Assembly (NCBI GenBank): GCA_017590115.1
Contig: JAGGNK010013558.1
Location: forward strand, 19,320,992-19,384,991
DNA length: 64,000 bases
Origin: Montifringilla adamsi
Taxonomy: Eukaryota; Chordata; Aves; Passeriformes; Passeridae
Direction: 5' to 3'
This document shows positions 1 to 11,039 of this stretch, one piece after another. The number at the start of each line of letters is the position of its first letter. Position 1 is the first letter of the stretch. The notes beneath the pieces were generated by a model. The model had not been told where the DNA came from. It did no database searches and worked only from the letters and a program-made list of their open reading frames with translations. A program made the position numbers and the translations under genes.

Positions 1-435
1 TCCCTTTGGAGTCTCCCCAGATCTGTTGGAGGTGAAGAGGAGAGTGGAGATGGGAAAAGGCTCCTGGAAGCTGGATTTTCCTTTGGATCCTGGGGAAATC
101 TGGGATGCTGGGAAGTGCTGATGGATTTCATGGAGCGTGGGGGATTGGAGGAATTTTGGAGGGCTGGGGAAGGAGAGGATGGGAATGGGGAAGGAAGGAA
201 TGGGAGATGATCCCTGCTCAGGTTTTCTGGGAAAATGGAACCCCCAGGGATGTTCCCATGGGCCCTGTGATTATCCCAGGGCTCAGTAGCTCCATGGAAA
301 TTTGGGATTCCATGGAACGCAGCTGATCCCTGCAGGATCCAACTTTGGGATGCTCCATGCTGGGAGCTCTCTGGAACGAGGCTGGGAGGAGATGCCAAAA
401 AGGGATTGTTGGGATTTAGGAATCTCTCCAGAACC
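1..435. other. Sequence upstream of the NOX5 start codon
   Basis: No exon with protein similarity is recognisable here. The sequence is rich in GGGAAT-type words like the introns that follow. A polypyrimidine-AG (ctctccag) ends four bases before the NOX5 ATG, so the ATG may lie in an internal exon whose 5' UTR partner is further upstream or outside the window. No TATA box or CpG island was seen. Confidence 0.4.
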
Positions 436-3400
436 ATGGGAACGGCGGCGGACGCGGAGTGGCTGCGCTGGGTGAGCAAAAAATTCGGGAATGTCGCTGG
501 GAAGGAGAAGGAAATCAGCCTGGAAGAGTTCAAATCCGCCCTGCAGGTCAAGGAGGTCAGGGATCCGTGGGAAGAGGGGAGGGATCCCTGAGAAAGAGGG
601 GAGAGATCAGTGGGAATTCCCTGCTCCCTGGGAACATCCTCTGATCCATTGGAACGTTCCCCATTCCCTGCTCCACGGGAACATTCCCGCTTTTCCCGCA
701 GTCCTTCTTTGCTGAGAGGTTTTTCGCGCTCTTCGATTCCGACGGGAGCGGCTCCCTGAGCCGGGAGGAGCTGCTGGGATCCCTGAGCCGGCTGCTCCAC
801 GGGAATTCCACGGAAAAGCTCCGCTTCCTCTTCCAGGTGTACGATGTGGACGGTGAGAGGAGAAAAATGGGATTCGTTGGGGTTTTTTGGGATAAATTTG
901 GGATTTGGTCTTCTCTGAGCATCCGGCTTTGGCTGGGATGAGGCTGCTGCCCTCATTCCATGTGGAAATGGAAAAATTCCAGCAGGAAGACAAGGATTCC
1001 ATTGGTCACACCTGAGGATTTCCCAGGATTTTCCATCAGCCGGGGAGAGCGGGATCTGCTCAGCTCCAATCCCAACTCCCCATCCCACTTTCCTGAAATT
1101 GTGGGATTGTTTGGGTTGGAAAAGCCCTCGGAGATCGAATCCAACTGTTCCCACCCCCGACCCCCTTCCAATGCTTTCCTTTCCATGAAGGAATATTCCC
1201 AAATATCCAACCTCAGCCTCCCCTGGATGCCATTCCCATTATCCCATTGCTTGTTCCTGGGAGCAGATCCTGACCCAGCCAGGATTTTGCACTGAAATAT
1301 CTGTAGGACTGTGGAATATCGGGATGGAGGTGACACCGTAGGAGTGTGGAATATTGGCATCAATCTGATTCTCCAGCGAGCAGATCCTGACCCAACCAGG
1401 TTTTTCCTCCCTGCAAGGAAACTTCCTGGATTAGGACTGGAAAATTGGGATGGAGGTGACTCCATGGGGCTGTGGGATATTGGGATGGAGGTGACTCCAT
1501 GGGGCTGTGGAATACCAGGATGGAGGTGACTCTGTAGGGCTGTGGGATATTGGGATTCTCCCGGTTTCCAGGGAGCGGCTCCATCGACGCCGAGGAGCTG
1601 CGGGTGGTGCTCCGGGGGTGTCTCCGGGAGAGCTCCCTGGCCCTTCCCGAGGAGCGGCTCGGGGCCCTGAGCCAAGCCCTGCTCCAGGCCCTCGACCGGG
1701 ATCACAGCGGCTCCATCACCTTCCCGGAGCTCCAGGAGCAGCTGGAAGCATTTCCGGAACTCCTGGAGAACCTGAGCATCAGGTGGGGAGGGGACCTCTG
1801 GGATTTCTGGGAAAGGATTCCATGGGGAGCCCACAGTGGGGTCGGGAGCAGCTGGAGAGGTTTGGGATTGGATCAGGGATAGGTTGGGATGGGTGCAGGG
1901 TTTGGATCAGGGATGGTTTGGGATGGGGCAGGGTTTGGAATTTGGGATGGATGGAGGGATGCTGCCACTCTGGCTGTAGGACTGGCCATCACTCCGGGCT
2001 GGGTATTTCTCCGGATCCCTGTTCCCCATCCAAACCCCAATTCCCATTTTCTCAGTGCTGCCAGCTGGCTGAAGCCCCCCAGTGCCAGTCCCTCTGAGCC
2101 CTGGCTGTGCTGCTTTTCCCGGGAATCCCGCGGGGGCCAGCGGGCCGGGATGTGCTGCTGCTCCCGGGAATCCCGCGGGGACCAGCGGGCCGGGATGTGC
2201 TGCTGTTCCCGGGAATCCCACGGGGACCAGCGGGCCGGGATGTGCTGCTGTTCCCGGGAATTCCACGGGGACCAGCGGGCCCGGCGGTGCTGCCTGGGGG
2301 GCTGGCTCGCCACCACGGCGCTCCTGCTCGCCCTGGGCGCTCTGTGGCACCGGGAGCGCGGCCCCGTCCTGGCGCTGGCCCGGGGCTGCGGGCAGAGCCT
2401 CAACCTCAACTGCGCCCTGCTGGCCGTGAGTGCCCCGCGACACCGGGGACACCGGGGGACACGGACGGGAGGGAGCCGGGAAGGCCGGGAGAGTCCCGGG
2501 GTAGCCAGGAGGGACGCTGGCCCAAAGTTTCATGTTGTCCCCGGCGTTTTCCATGGTTCCCCAACATGTCTCGTTCCCTCTGGAATTTCCCAATGTCCCC
2601 CAACATGTCCCGTTCCCTCTGGAATTTCCCATTGTCCCCCAGCATTTCCCATTACCCCGGAATCTCCCAGTGCCTCCCATTTCCATTTGCCCCCCGCTAT
2701 CTCCGGGTGCCCTGGGCACTCCCCTCGCCCACGGCTCGTCCCTGTCCCTTGTCGCCATCACTGTCCCTGTCCCTCGCCCCTGATCCTGCCCTCACCTCCG
2801 TCCCTGTCTCCTGTCCCTGTCCCCTCTCTCGCCCCCTCTTTGCCCTGTCCCTGCCCTCACCCCTGTCCCCTCTTTGCCCCCTGTCGCTGTCCCCAGGCGC
2901 TGATGCTGCGGCGCTCTCTGACCTGGCTGCGCTCCACGCCGCTGGCGGAGCTGTTCCCGCTGGAGCTGCACGTGCGGGGCCACGAGCGCGTGGGACACCT
3001 GGTGCTGGCCCTGGGGACCGCGCACGCGGGGGCACACCTGGCACAGGCCGGTCAGTGACACGGGGCACACCTGGCACAGGCGGGTCAGTGGGACCGGGCA
3101 CGGGGCACACCTGGCACAGGCGGGTCAGTGACACGGGGCACACCTGGCACAGGCGGGTCAGTGGGACAGGGAGCCCAGGGATGGGGGATCGTGGCCCGAG
3201 ATCCCATGGGAGGGGTGTCTGTGTCCCAAGGAAGGGGAGATGCCCTGGAGGAGGGGTGGCCGTGCCGGGGGGTGCACGGGCGGGGACAGGGACAGGGACA
3301 AGGACACTGGCCGAGCAGGGGACATTGGCCAGACAGGGCAGGGCACGGACAGGGGACAGGGCACGGACAGCAGCCGCGGGCTGTGATCCCCCTCTAGCGG

Positions 3401-6400
3401 CTCCCGCCGGACAGCCGAGGTCCTGAGCGAGATCCCAATCCCGGTATTCCCAAATCCCGGCACCCCACATCCTGGTACCCCCAGTCCCCATCCCAGAGCG
3501 GGTGCCAGGGCTCTGTCCCCCCAGGGGCCACCTCTACTCCCCGTGCCCCTCGCGTGCCAGCACCCCCGGGACAGGCCCGGGCCGGGCTCTGGGCAGGACC
3601 GGGGCATTCCCGGCGGGCATTCCCGGCGGGGCAGCAGGGGGTGGCACGGCGGTGCTGAGCTGTGCCCGTGTCCCCAGGCCTGGCACAGCGGGACTGGCTG
3701 GTGGCGCTGGGCGAGTACGCGCGGCGGGCGCGGCCGGGCGCTGGTGGCGTTGGTGGCACTGCCCCGCAGACCGGGCTGGCACTGCTGGCGCTGCTCCTGG
3801 CCATGCTGGCCTGCTCCAGCCCCTGCGTGCGGCGCGGCGGCCACTTCGAGGTGATCCCATGGGAATTCCCGGCTGGAATGCCGAGGGTGCCGTGGTGGGA
3901 AGGGAGTCACCCCTGGGTGCCCATCCTGGTACTGCCCCGTGGGACCCCGGGAGCCCTGGGCACGCCACACTCGCAGTTCGGGGTTCCTGGGATTTTCTTC
4001 CCCATGGGACCCACGGAATGGTTTCCCAGCGCCACAGGGATATTGGGATGGAATTCCCAGGGAAGCTGTGGGTGCCTTTGGATCCCTGGGAGAGTCCCTG
4101 GAGCAGCCTGGGATAGTGGGAAGTGTTGGGATTGGAACTGGATGGGTTTAAAGTCCTTTCCTTATCCCCAGTCCCAGAGATTCCAGGACTGCCTTGGGCT
4201 GCCTTTTCCCACTGGGATACCCAGGCAGCCCCACCAGGAAGCACCATTTGGGTCCAACACTTCCCATTCCTGTTCCCATTCCCATCCCCACTCCCATTCC
4301 CAGGTTTTTTACTGGAGCCACCTCTCCTACATCCCCGTGTGGATCCTGCTGCTCCTGCACGGTCCCCACTTCTGGAAGTGGTTCCTGATTCCCGGCTCCC
4401 TGTTTGTGCTGGAGAAGGTTCTGGGCTGGGCGTGGCGCCGGCAGGGGGATCTGCACATCCTGGAGGCCAAGCTGCTGCCCTCCAAGGTGGGAATAAATCC
4501 CAAATCTCAAATATCCCACATCCCAAACATCCCAAATCCTATCCATCCATCCATCCATCCATCTCAAATCCCACTATCCCATCTCCCACCTCCTCCTGGC
4601 ACTCTGGGAATGAAGGAACAAACACACACAGAAAAGCTGGAGGTGACAGTGGGAGGCCAAAGGAATTCCTTTATTTCCAAGCCTTTTTCCTTATTTTTTT
4701 TTAAATGAAAACTCATGGAACAACCAGAGCAGAACAAAAACTCAGAATTTTTTCTCCAAATCCTGTAGTTTGAGCCCAGTCTGAACTGGGATTTTGTGCA
4801 ACCCAAACTGGGCAGGGAATGGGGAACAAACTCAATGGGAGGCAGAACCCAGAATTTCAGCTCCACAGGAACCAACGGGAGATATCCTTTGGACATTCCC
4901 AGTTTTCCTGCTCCCGTTCTCCTGCAGGTGACCCACCTGGTGATCCAGAGGCCAAAATCCTTCCGCTTCCAGCCGGGGGATTACGTCTACCTGAACATCC
5001 CGGCCATCGCCGCCTACGAGTGGCACCCCTTCTCCATCAGCAGTGCTCCGGAGCAGCCAGGTTCCTCGTGTTCCCTGCAAATTTCCCTGGAACATTTCCC
5101 ACCCCCAGGATCTTCTTTCCACCTGTTTCCCACCCTTGGGATCTGTTTTTTCATCCCCAGGATCTGTGAGCCACCACTGGGATCTGTTTCCCATTCCTGG
5201 AATGTTTTCCATTCCTGAGATCTGTTTTCCATCCCCAGGATCTGTTATCCCACCCAGGATCCGTTTCCCACCCCTGGGATCATTTTCCATCCCTGGATCC
5301 ATTTCCCACCCCCAGGATCTGTTTTCCATGCCCACAGTGATATTTTTCCAGCTGGGATGGGGCTTGGAGAGAGCGGGGCTATGGAAGGCAGTTTCATGGG
5401 ATGAGTTTGGTTTGAAGTTCTTCTCTATCCAGAGAATTCTAGGATTTTGGGATTGATCCCACAGAAACCCTGTGGCTGCACATCCGGGCGCGGGGCCAAT
5501 GGACCACCAAGCTCTATGAGTACTTCCAGCAGCTGGAATTGCACGGTCCGGAGCCAAATCCGCCCAGGAAAAGCTGGAGGGAGCGGAGGAGCCGGCACTG
5601 GGAACAGGTGGGATTGGGAGCAGAGCAAAGGGATGGGTGCAGCTGCATGTGGAGTGGATCCCATGGGATCATCCCAGCCGGGGAATCCCTTGGGATGAAC
5701 ATTCCCTGCTTGTCCAGCCTTGAAGGGTTTGTGTCCTATGGAACGGGAATTTGTGCCCCATGGAATTTGTGCTCCATGGGATGGTGGGATTTGGGATTGA
5801 TGGGATTTTGTGGATTTTCCATGGAATGGGAATTGTTGTGACCCTGCTGGAGGCCCAGCAGATCCCTGGAGCGGTGATCCCAGCGCTGATTCCAGCCTTT
5901 GTTCCCAGGAAGGATCCGTGGCCTTCAGCAGGGACGGAGCCGTGGAGCTGACGGCGTTCCAAGCCTCTGGAGCCACTTTCCCAGGAAAGGACCCAGAGCA
6001 GGGGGTGAGCACTGCCCCAACCCCAGGGGACAGGGACTGCATCCCAAATTGGATAAAGCTCCTTAAAAAGCTCCTCTTCAGAAAGAAATTCCTTGGATAT
6101 TATTGTGGCATTGGCAGCTGGAATTGTGTGTGCAGCCCAGTGGGAAAATGCCCAAATCCAGGGAATTTTGGGAGTGCTTGGGAAGTGCGGGTGGTCACTG
6201 CTCCCCTCTCCTGCAGGGCGCTGGGCCCGGGGAGACCCCGCGGAGCTGCAGCGTCAAGGTGAGGATGTTCCTGCCTTTCCTGGATCCCGGGAAATGGGCT
6301 GGGATCAGCATTCCCACCATCCCATCCCCGATCCCGTCCATCCCATCCTCATTCCCACCATCCCATCCCCATTCCCAGCTGCTCCATCCCTGTGCATGGA

Positions 6401-8979
6401 TGATCCCAGCTGGGGATGATCCAAACCCTGCCCTGCTGGAAATCTCCAGTCCTTCCCACCCATTCCTTGCTCCCACAAAACCCCGGGAAGATCCCAAATT
6501 CCAGGATCCCCTTTGTGCCCTTCTCCTCTGCCCGGGAGCTGCTCCAGCCCCTGGAATTGCTGGATCTGTCCCCGAGTCTGGATCTCTCCCAGTGCTTCCT
6601 GGACGGTCCCTACGGAACCCCGAGCCGGCGGATCTTCACCTCGGAGCACGCCGTTCTCATCGGAGCCGGCATCGGGATCACCCCCTTCGCCTCCATCCTG
6701 CAGAGCATCATGTTCCGGTGGGTCCCACCGAGCCCCCGCAGCCTGGGAATGTCCCAGGGATTCGGGATGGATGCCCAGGTGGAGCTGTCCTCCAGTCCTC
6801 GATCCTTGGGATTCATTCCCATGGGCACAGGTGCCAGGATTTTCCTTGGGAATTTGGGCTGCGGGAAGGGCGCTGGAGGGAGCTTGGCCATGGGCAGGCA
6901 CCGGGAGGGAAGGGGAAGGAATGGGCAGGAAGGAGCAGGAAAAGGAAGGAGGAGAATGCAGGAATGGGCAAGAAAGGGAAGGAAGCAGCAGGGAAAGGTA
7001 GAAAGGGGCAGGAAGGAGGGAGCAGAAATGGGAAGGATGGAGCAGGAATGGGAAGGATGGAGCAGGAAGGAGCAGGAATGGGAAGGAAGGAGCAGGAAGG
7101 AGCAGGAATGGGAAGATCATGTTCCGGTGGGTCCCACCGAGCCCCCGCAGCCTGGGAATGTCCCAGGGATTCGGGATGGATGCCCAGGTGGAGCTGTCCT
7201 CCAGTCCTCGATCCTTGGGATTCATTCCCATGGGCACAGGTGCCAGGATTTTCCTTGGGAATTTGGGCTGCGGGAAGGGCGCTGGAGGGAGCTTGGCCAT
7301 GGGCAGGCACCGGGAGGGAAGGGGAAGGAATGGGCAGGAAGGAGCAGGAAAAGGAAGGAGGAGAATGCAGGAATGGGCAAGAAAGGGAAGGAAGCAGCAG
7401 GGAAAGGTAGAAATGGGAAGGAGGGAGCAGAAATGGGAAGGAGGGAGCAGGAATGGGAAGGAAGGAAGGAGCAGGACAAGGCAGGAAGGAGAAGGAAAAG
7501 GAAGGAGGGAGCAGGAATGGGAAGTATGGAGCAGGACAAGGCAGGCAGTGCCGCTGCCCCGCGCAGGTACCGGCGGCGGAAGCAGAGCTGCCCCAGCTGC
7601 CATTTCTCCTGGAGCGAGGAACGGCGGGATGATGAGATGACGCTCCGGAAGGTGGGAACGGGAGTGAGAGGGGATGTGGGATCCAGGCTTGGCCTGGGAT
7701 GGGGCTGCAGGGTCTGGAGGTGGAGAGCTCAGGAGCATCCCTCAAATCTGGGAGCTTTGGGAATGGGGGCTGGATCTGGTATCGGGATCTGGTGCCGGGA
7801 TCCAGTGAGATCCCAAGGCGAGGCTTTCCCGCCCTGCCAGGTGGATTTCATCTGGATCACACGGGACCAGCAGCACCTGCAGTGGTTCCTGGGCCTCCTG
7901 GCCAAGCTGGAGACGGAGCAGGCGGAGCTGGAGCCGGGAGGTGAGCAGGAGCATCCAGGTCATTCCCGGGAAAACCCCCAGCCCAATCCAGGCCCCGGAG
8001 TGGGGCCGGATCCCGGCGGGCGGCTGGAATCCCTGGGATTGCCAGGGAAGTTCCTGGAGCTGCAGCTGTACATGACCTCGGCGCTGGGCAAGGGCGACGT
8101 GAAGGCGCTGGGGCTGCAGCTGGCCCTGGACCTGCTGGCGGCCCGGGAACAGCGGGATTCCATCTCCGGGCTCCGCAGCCGCACCCAGCCCGGCCGCCCC
8201 GACTGGGCCAAGGTCAGGGAGCCCGGGAACGGGAATGGGAATGCTGGGGTGTGGAGAGGGTGAGCGGCGCCAAGGCAGGGATCAGGGAATCGGGGAATGG
8301 GATCATGGAATGGAATAATGGAATGGGATCAGAGATTTGGGGAATGGGATCACGGAATGGGATCAGGGAACTGGGGAACGGGATCAGAGAATCAGGGAAT
8401 GGGATCATGGAATCAGGGAATGGGATCAGAGAATTGGGGAATGGGATCATGGAATGGGATCAGGGAACTGGGGAATGGGATCATGGAATCAGGGAATGGG
8501 ATCAGAGAATCAGGGAATGGGATCATGGAATCGGGGAATGGAATAATGGAATGGGATCAGAGAATTGAGGAATGGGATCATGGAATGGGATCATGGAATG
8601 GGATCAGGGAATCGTGAAATGGGATCAGAAAATCAGGGAATGGGAAGATGATCTCATTCCAAGCTTCTGATCTGGGGCAGGGATCATGGAGTCAGGGAAT
8701 GGGTTGGGTTGGAAGGACCCCAAAGATGACCTCGTTCCAAGTGTCTCATCTGGCCCAGGGATGACGGGATGGGATCAGGGGATGATGGAGTGGGCGGGGC
8801 TGGAAGGGAACGGCGCGTTCCCGGATCCCGGCGCGTTCCCGCCGCAGGTGTTCGGGAAGGTGGCGGCGGAGCGGCGCGGGAAGGTCCGGGTGTTCTTCTG
8901 CGGCTCCGCGGGGCTGGCCAAGGTCATCCGCGGGCACTGCCGGAGCTTCGGCTTCCGCTTCTCCAAGGAGAACTTCTGA
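436..8979 (+). CDS. NOX5: NADPH oxidase 5, Ca2+-activated (16 coding exons)
   Basis: Exons: 436-555, 702-852, 1572-1782, 2056-2425, 2897-3050, 3678-3850, 4304-4486, 4928-5060, 5465-5607, 5909-6004, 6217-6258, 6593-6717, 7567-7651, 7841-7940, 8046-8212, 8848-8979. Together they give 794 codons with the frame closing at every join. The enzyme passes electrons from NADPH through FAD and two haems across the membrane to O2, making superoxide. EF-hand loops are at residues 52-63, 88-99 and 132-143; the first hand is degenerate. Six membrane spans follow, with haem histidine pairs H313/H327 and H399/H412. The FAD motif HPFS is at 487, and the NADPH motifs GPYGTP (597) and GAGIGITPF (616) are intact; the C-terminus is ENF. 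Human NOX5 is about 765 aa; most of the excess is a Cys-rich repeat at residues 179-240. The 5909-6004 and 6217-6258 exons, which form a poorly conserved insert, are the least certain. The start matches the MSAEED-type human start but could lie further upstream. Confidence 0.93.
2108..2293 (+). repeat. NOX5: In-frame 45-bp coding minisatellite in NOX5 exon 4
   Basis: Four 45-bp units each encode a 15-residue unit of the form CCCSRES(R/H)GDQRAGM; the first begins CCF and the last ends in ARR. They fill the linker between the EF-hand domain and the first membrane span (residues 179-238), and the next two codons continue with CC. Human NOX5 has a short non-repetitive linker here. The exon's splice sites and frame are intact on both sides (SAASWLKPP before, the TM1 sequence after), so the array should be translated. 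Confidence 0.88.
3027..3171 (+). repeat. Tandem array copying the end of NOX5 exon 5 and its splice donor
   Basis: The last 20-odd bases of exon 5 (GGGGCACACCTGGCACAGG) plus the donor GTCAGT recur three more times immediately downstream, with unit lengths of about 33 to 40 bp. Each copy keeps a GG|GTCAGT donor-like site. Confidence 0.85.
4040..4180 (+). mobile_element. CR1 LINE 3'-end fragment
   Basis: Reads 'ggatccctgggag..ccctggagcagcctgggatagtgg..tttaaagtccttt', the pattern I recall for the last part of avian CR1 (a block ending in 'ctttaaggtcccttccaacccaaaccattc'). It is degenerate, noncoding and lies in a NOX5 intron. The family call rests on recalled consensus. Confidence 0.6.
6707..7420 (+). 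repeat. 409-bp tandem duplication including the donor of NOX5 exon 12
   Basis: The segment beginning with the last 11 bases of exon 12 (ATCATGTTCCG) and its donor GTGGGT at 6718 is repeated almost exactly 409 bp downstream, from 7116, with a second donor at 7127. Identity runs to about 7000/7409. The second half of the unit is a purine-rich GGAAGGAGCAGGAATGG satellite that continues to about 7540. Confidence 0.9.
8270..8650. repeat. Minisatellite (gggaatgggatcatggaatca units), NOX5 last intron
   Basis: About 20 degenerate units of 17-24 bp, alternating GGGAATGGGATCA and GAATCAGGGAATGG, fill most of the intron before the final exon. No exon sequence is recognisable in the unit. Confidence 0.85.
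8684..8750 (-). mobile_element. CR1 fragment (extreme 3' end)
   Basis: 'Tcagggaatgggttgggttggaaggaccccaaagatgacctcgttcca' is the reverse complement of the terminal CR1 block, with the usual 'gggttggaagg' core. Confidence 0.55.
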
Positions 8980-9069
8980 GCGGAGCCGATCCCGCGGCAT
9001 TCCAGCCGGGATCCGCTGGGGCTGCCAGCGGGGGATGGGGCCCGGGGAACGTTTCCTTCGGATCTGGGG

Positions 9070-9075
9070 AATAAA
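9070..9075 (+). terminator. NOX5: NOX5 poly(A) signal AATAAA
   Basis: A canonical AATAAA lies about 90 bases after the NOX5 stop codon. It is the only perfect hexamer seen close downstream and implies a very short 3' UTR. Confidence 0.6.
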
Positions 9076-9079
9076 TCAG

Positions 9080-9840
9080 GAAAAGATGGGAAAGTTTCCT
9101 TTGGATCTTGAGGGAAAGATGGGAATGTTGAGGTTCGCGGAAGCCATTCCAGCTCCTTGGCAAAACCAAGGAAAAACTGGGATGGGAATCGGTGTCCGAG
9201 AGGCGCCACTCCTTCCAACGCGCTGGAATCTGCGCTGGATTGGGATTGTTTTTCCTGGAAAATCAAGGGAATCCAGGAATCAGGAGCTGGCGAGGCCGTG
9301 GATAACAATTCCTCTTGGAATTCCTGATTTTCCAGCCTTTCCCAGGCCTGGGATCTCCTCCGAAGCAGCAGCTCCTGGTGGGCAAGGTGCAGAATTCCCG
9401 GGGTTAGCGTTGGGTCGGGATTGAATCGCGTTCATCCAGGCTCTGTTGGGTTTATCCCCGGCTGGGTGGTTTCTAGGGATGGAGGATCTGGAATTTGTTT
9501 GGAATCATGGAATTGTTTCTGTTGGAAAAACCCTTGGAGATCCTGGACTCCAACCATGCCGCTGCCCCAAGTGCCACATCCAAAGGGTTTCAATCCCTCT
9601 GGGATGTGATTCCAGCCCTGCCTGGCAGCTCCTCCATGCTTGGAGCTTTTCCAGGTGGGAATTTTCCAGGTGGGAATTTTCCCAACATTCCCAAACCTCC
9701 CCTGGCGCAGCCGCTCCACGCCCCCCGCTCTCCCTGAGCCGCCTTGCCCAGCCCGCCGCTCTCCCGGTTCCTTTCATCAGTTATTCATTAATTACTCATT
9801 AATTATTCATTAATCCCCGTTAATTATCGCGATCAAAGCC
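9080..9840. other. NOX5-GLCE intergenic region
   Basis: No coding potential beyond chance open frames. It contains a CR1-like fragment on the - strand and an AT-rich stretch of TTAATTA/ATTCATTAA words at 9780-9830, just before the GLCE CpG island. Confidence 0.6.
9500..9620 (-). mobile_element. CR1-like fragment
   Basis: 'Ggaatcatggaattgtttctgttggaaaaacccttggagatcctgg' followed by 'ccaaccatgccgctgccccaagtgccacatccaaag' parallels the CR1 subfamily whose 3' end reads 'gagttggaaaagacctttaagatcatcgagtccaaccatt'. Divergent. Confidence 0.5.
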
Positions 9841-10290
9841 GGCGGCTCCCGCCTCACGCGGCATCGCCACGTGACCACGCTGTGGGCGGGACCTCAACCA
9901 GCCAATCAACGGCACGCTCCGCCCGGAAGCCCCGCCCCTTAAAGGCGCGCTTCTGATTGGTCGCCGCCGCTCTCGCGGGAAGCCGGGGCGGGGCCGCTCC
10001 CGCCGCTCCCTCCCGGCCGCGCCNNNNNNNNNNNNNNNNNNNNNNNNNNNNNNNNNNNNNNNNNNNNNNNNTAGCCGGCGCCGTTGTGGCGGCGGCACCG
10101 CCGCGCCGCGCTTTCCTATTGGCTGGCTGCCGGCTCTCGCGCCGCCCCTCGCGCGCTCCCATTGGCTGCGACGCTCGAGGGCGGAGCCCCGGCGCGGCCC
10201 CTCCGTGCTCCCCCCGCTGCCCCGCGCGGGGGTTCCGCCGCCCGCCAGGCCCTGGGCGCAGGTGAGGAGCGGGCCGGGATTCCCGGGAAT
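9840..10290 (+). promoter_or_regulatory. GLCE: CpG-island promoter of GLCE, with noncoding first exon
   Basis: This is a sharp CpG-dense block flanked by much less CpG-rich DNA. It holds an E-box/USF-CLEAR-type palindrome (GCCACGTGAC, core 9868-9873) and several CCAAT boxes in both orientations (9902-9906, 9956-9960, 10118-10122, 10161-10165), but no TATA box. A splice donor GCGCAG|GTGAGG ends a probable noncoding exon at 10261. The 48-base N gap sits in the middle of the island, so part of the core promoter is missing. Confidence 0.7.
10024..10071. other. Assembly gap (48 N)
   Basis: Run of N in the GC-rich GLCE promoter, a typical sequencing drop-out position. Confidence 0.99.
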
Positions 10291-10559
10291 TCCCGGGATA
10301 ACGGGAATGATGGGAATGGCGGGAATGCTGGGAATCACGGGAGCGGGAGAGAGAGAGGGCAGCGGGATTACCCGGGCTGGGCGTGCTCGGGCCGCCTCGG
10401 GGTTGCTGCCAGAGCCTGGAACGAGGGAATGGGAGCGGTGGGAATTTGGGAATCCGAGCTGGGAATGCGGGAATATCGGCTGGGAATGTGCGGGAATACG
10501 GGATATGGGCTGGGGGAATGTGGAGTGCAGGAATCGCGGCTCTGGGATTCGGGAATATG

Positions 10560-10775
10560 GAAGCTGGAATTCCTGGGATTCCCTGAGGATTTTCCTGGAA
10601 TTCTGAAGCGTTTCCTGGGAATCAGAGGAGTTTCCTGGGAATACCAGGATTTCCCTGGGAATGTCAGGATTTTCCTGGAATTCTGAGGAGTTTCCTGGGA
10701 ATACCCGGATTTCCCTGGGAATGTCAGGATTTTCCTGGAATTCTGAGGAGTTTCCTGGGAATACCAGGATTTCTC
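10560..10775. repeat. Minisatellite (tttcctggaattctgaggag units)
   Basis: Units reading roughly 'gttttcctggaattctgaggagtttcctgggaataccaggatttccctgggaatgtcag' repeat at about 65 bp for at least three copies in GLCE intron 1. Confidence 0.8.
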
Positions 10776-10831
10776 AGAAAAAGCTCCATCTGGAGCTGCT
10801 CCAGCTCCATTTTCCCCGGTTTTCCCTGCAG

Positions 10832-10928
10832 GAATCCCAAGAGGAATCCGTAAATCCCAGGATTTTTGCCTCTGGAAGCTCGAGATGCGTTAGAATTCCA
10901 AGAATTCCCAGATTTCCCTTTCCCTAAG
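10832..10928 (+). other. GLCE: Possible second noncoding exon of GLCE
   Basis: A good acceptor (TTTTCCCTGCAG) and a strong donor (CTAAG|GTAAGA) bracket 97 bases containing stop codons in the frames available. It has the form of a 5' UTR exon between the CpG-island exon and the ATG exon. There is no protein evidence; transcript data are needed. Confidence 0.35.
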
Positions 10929-11039
10929 GTAAGAGTGGAGCTGCTTTTCCCCATTCCCATTTGTTCCCGGCTCTGCTGGGATCCCTGGAGTTCCTGTCCC
11001 AGCTTGGATCCCACTTTTCCCTGATTCCTGGGAATGTTG

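Noticed and set aside
1311..1560. Another exon between NOX5 EF-hand exons
   Set aside because: The ORFs come from a 'gggatggaggtgactccatggggctgtgg' tandem repeat; the EF-hand frame joins correctly from 852 to 1572 without it.
6416..8263. A 615-codon + strand ORF in NOX5
   Set aside because: Read-through of exon 12, the duplicated intron, and exons 13-15; the intron portion is repeat-encoded Gly/Arg/Glu sequence and splice sites are clear.
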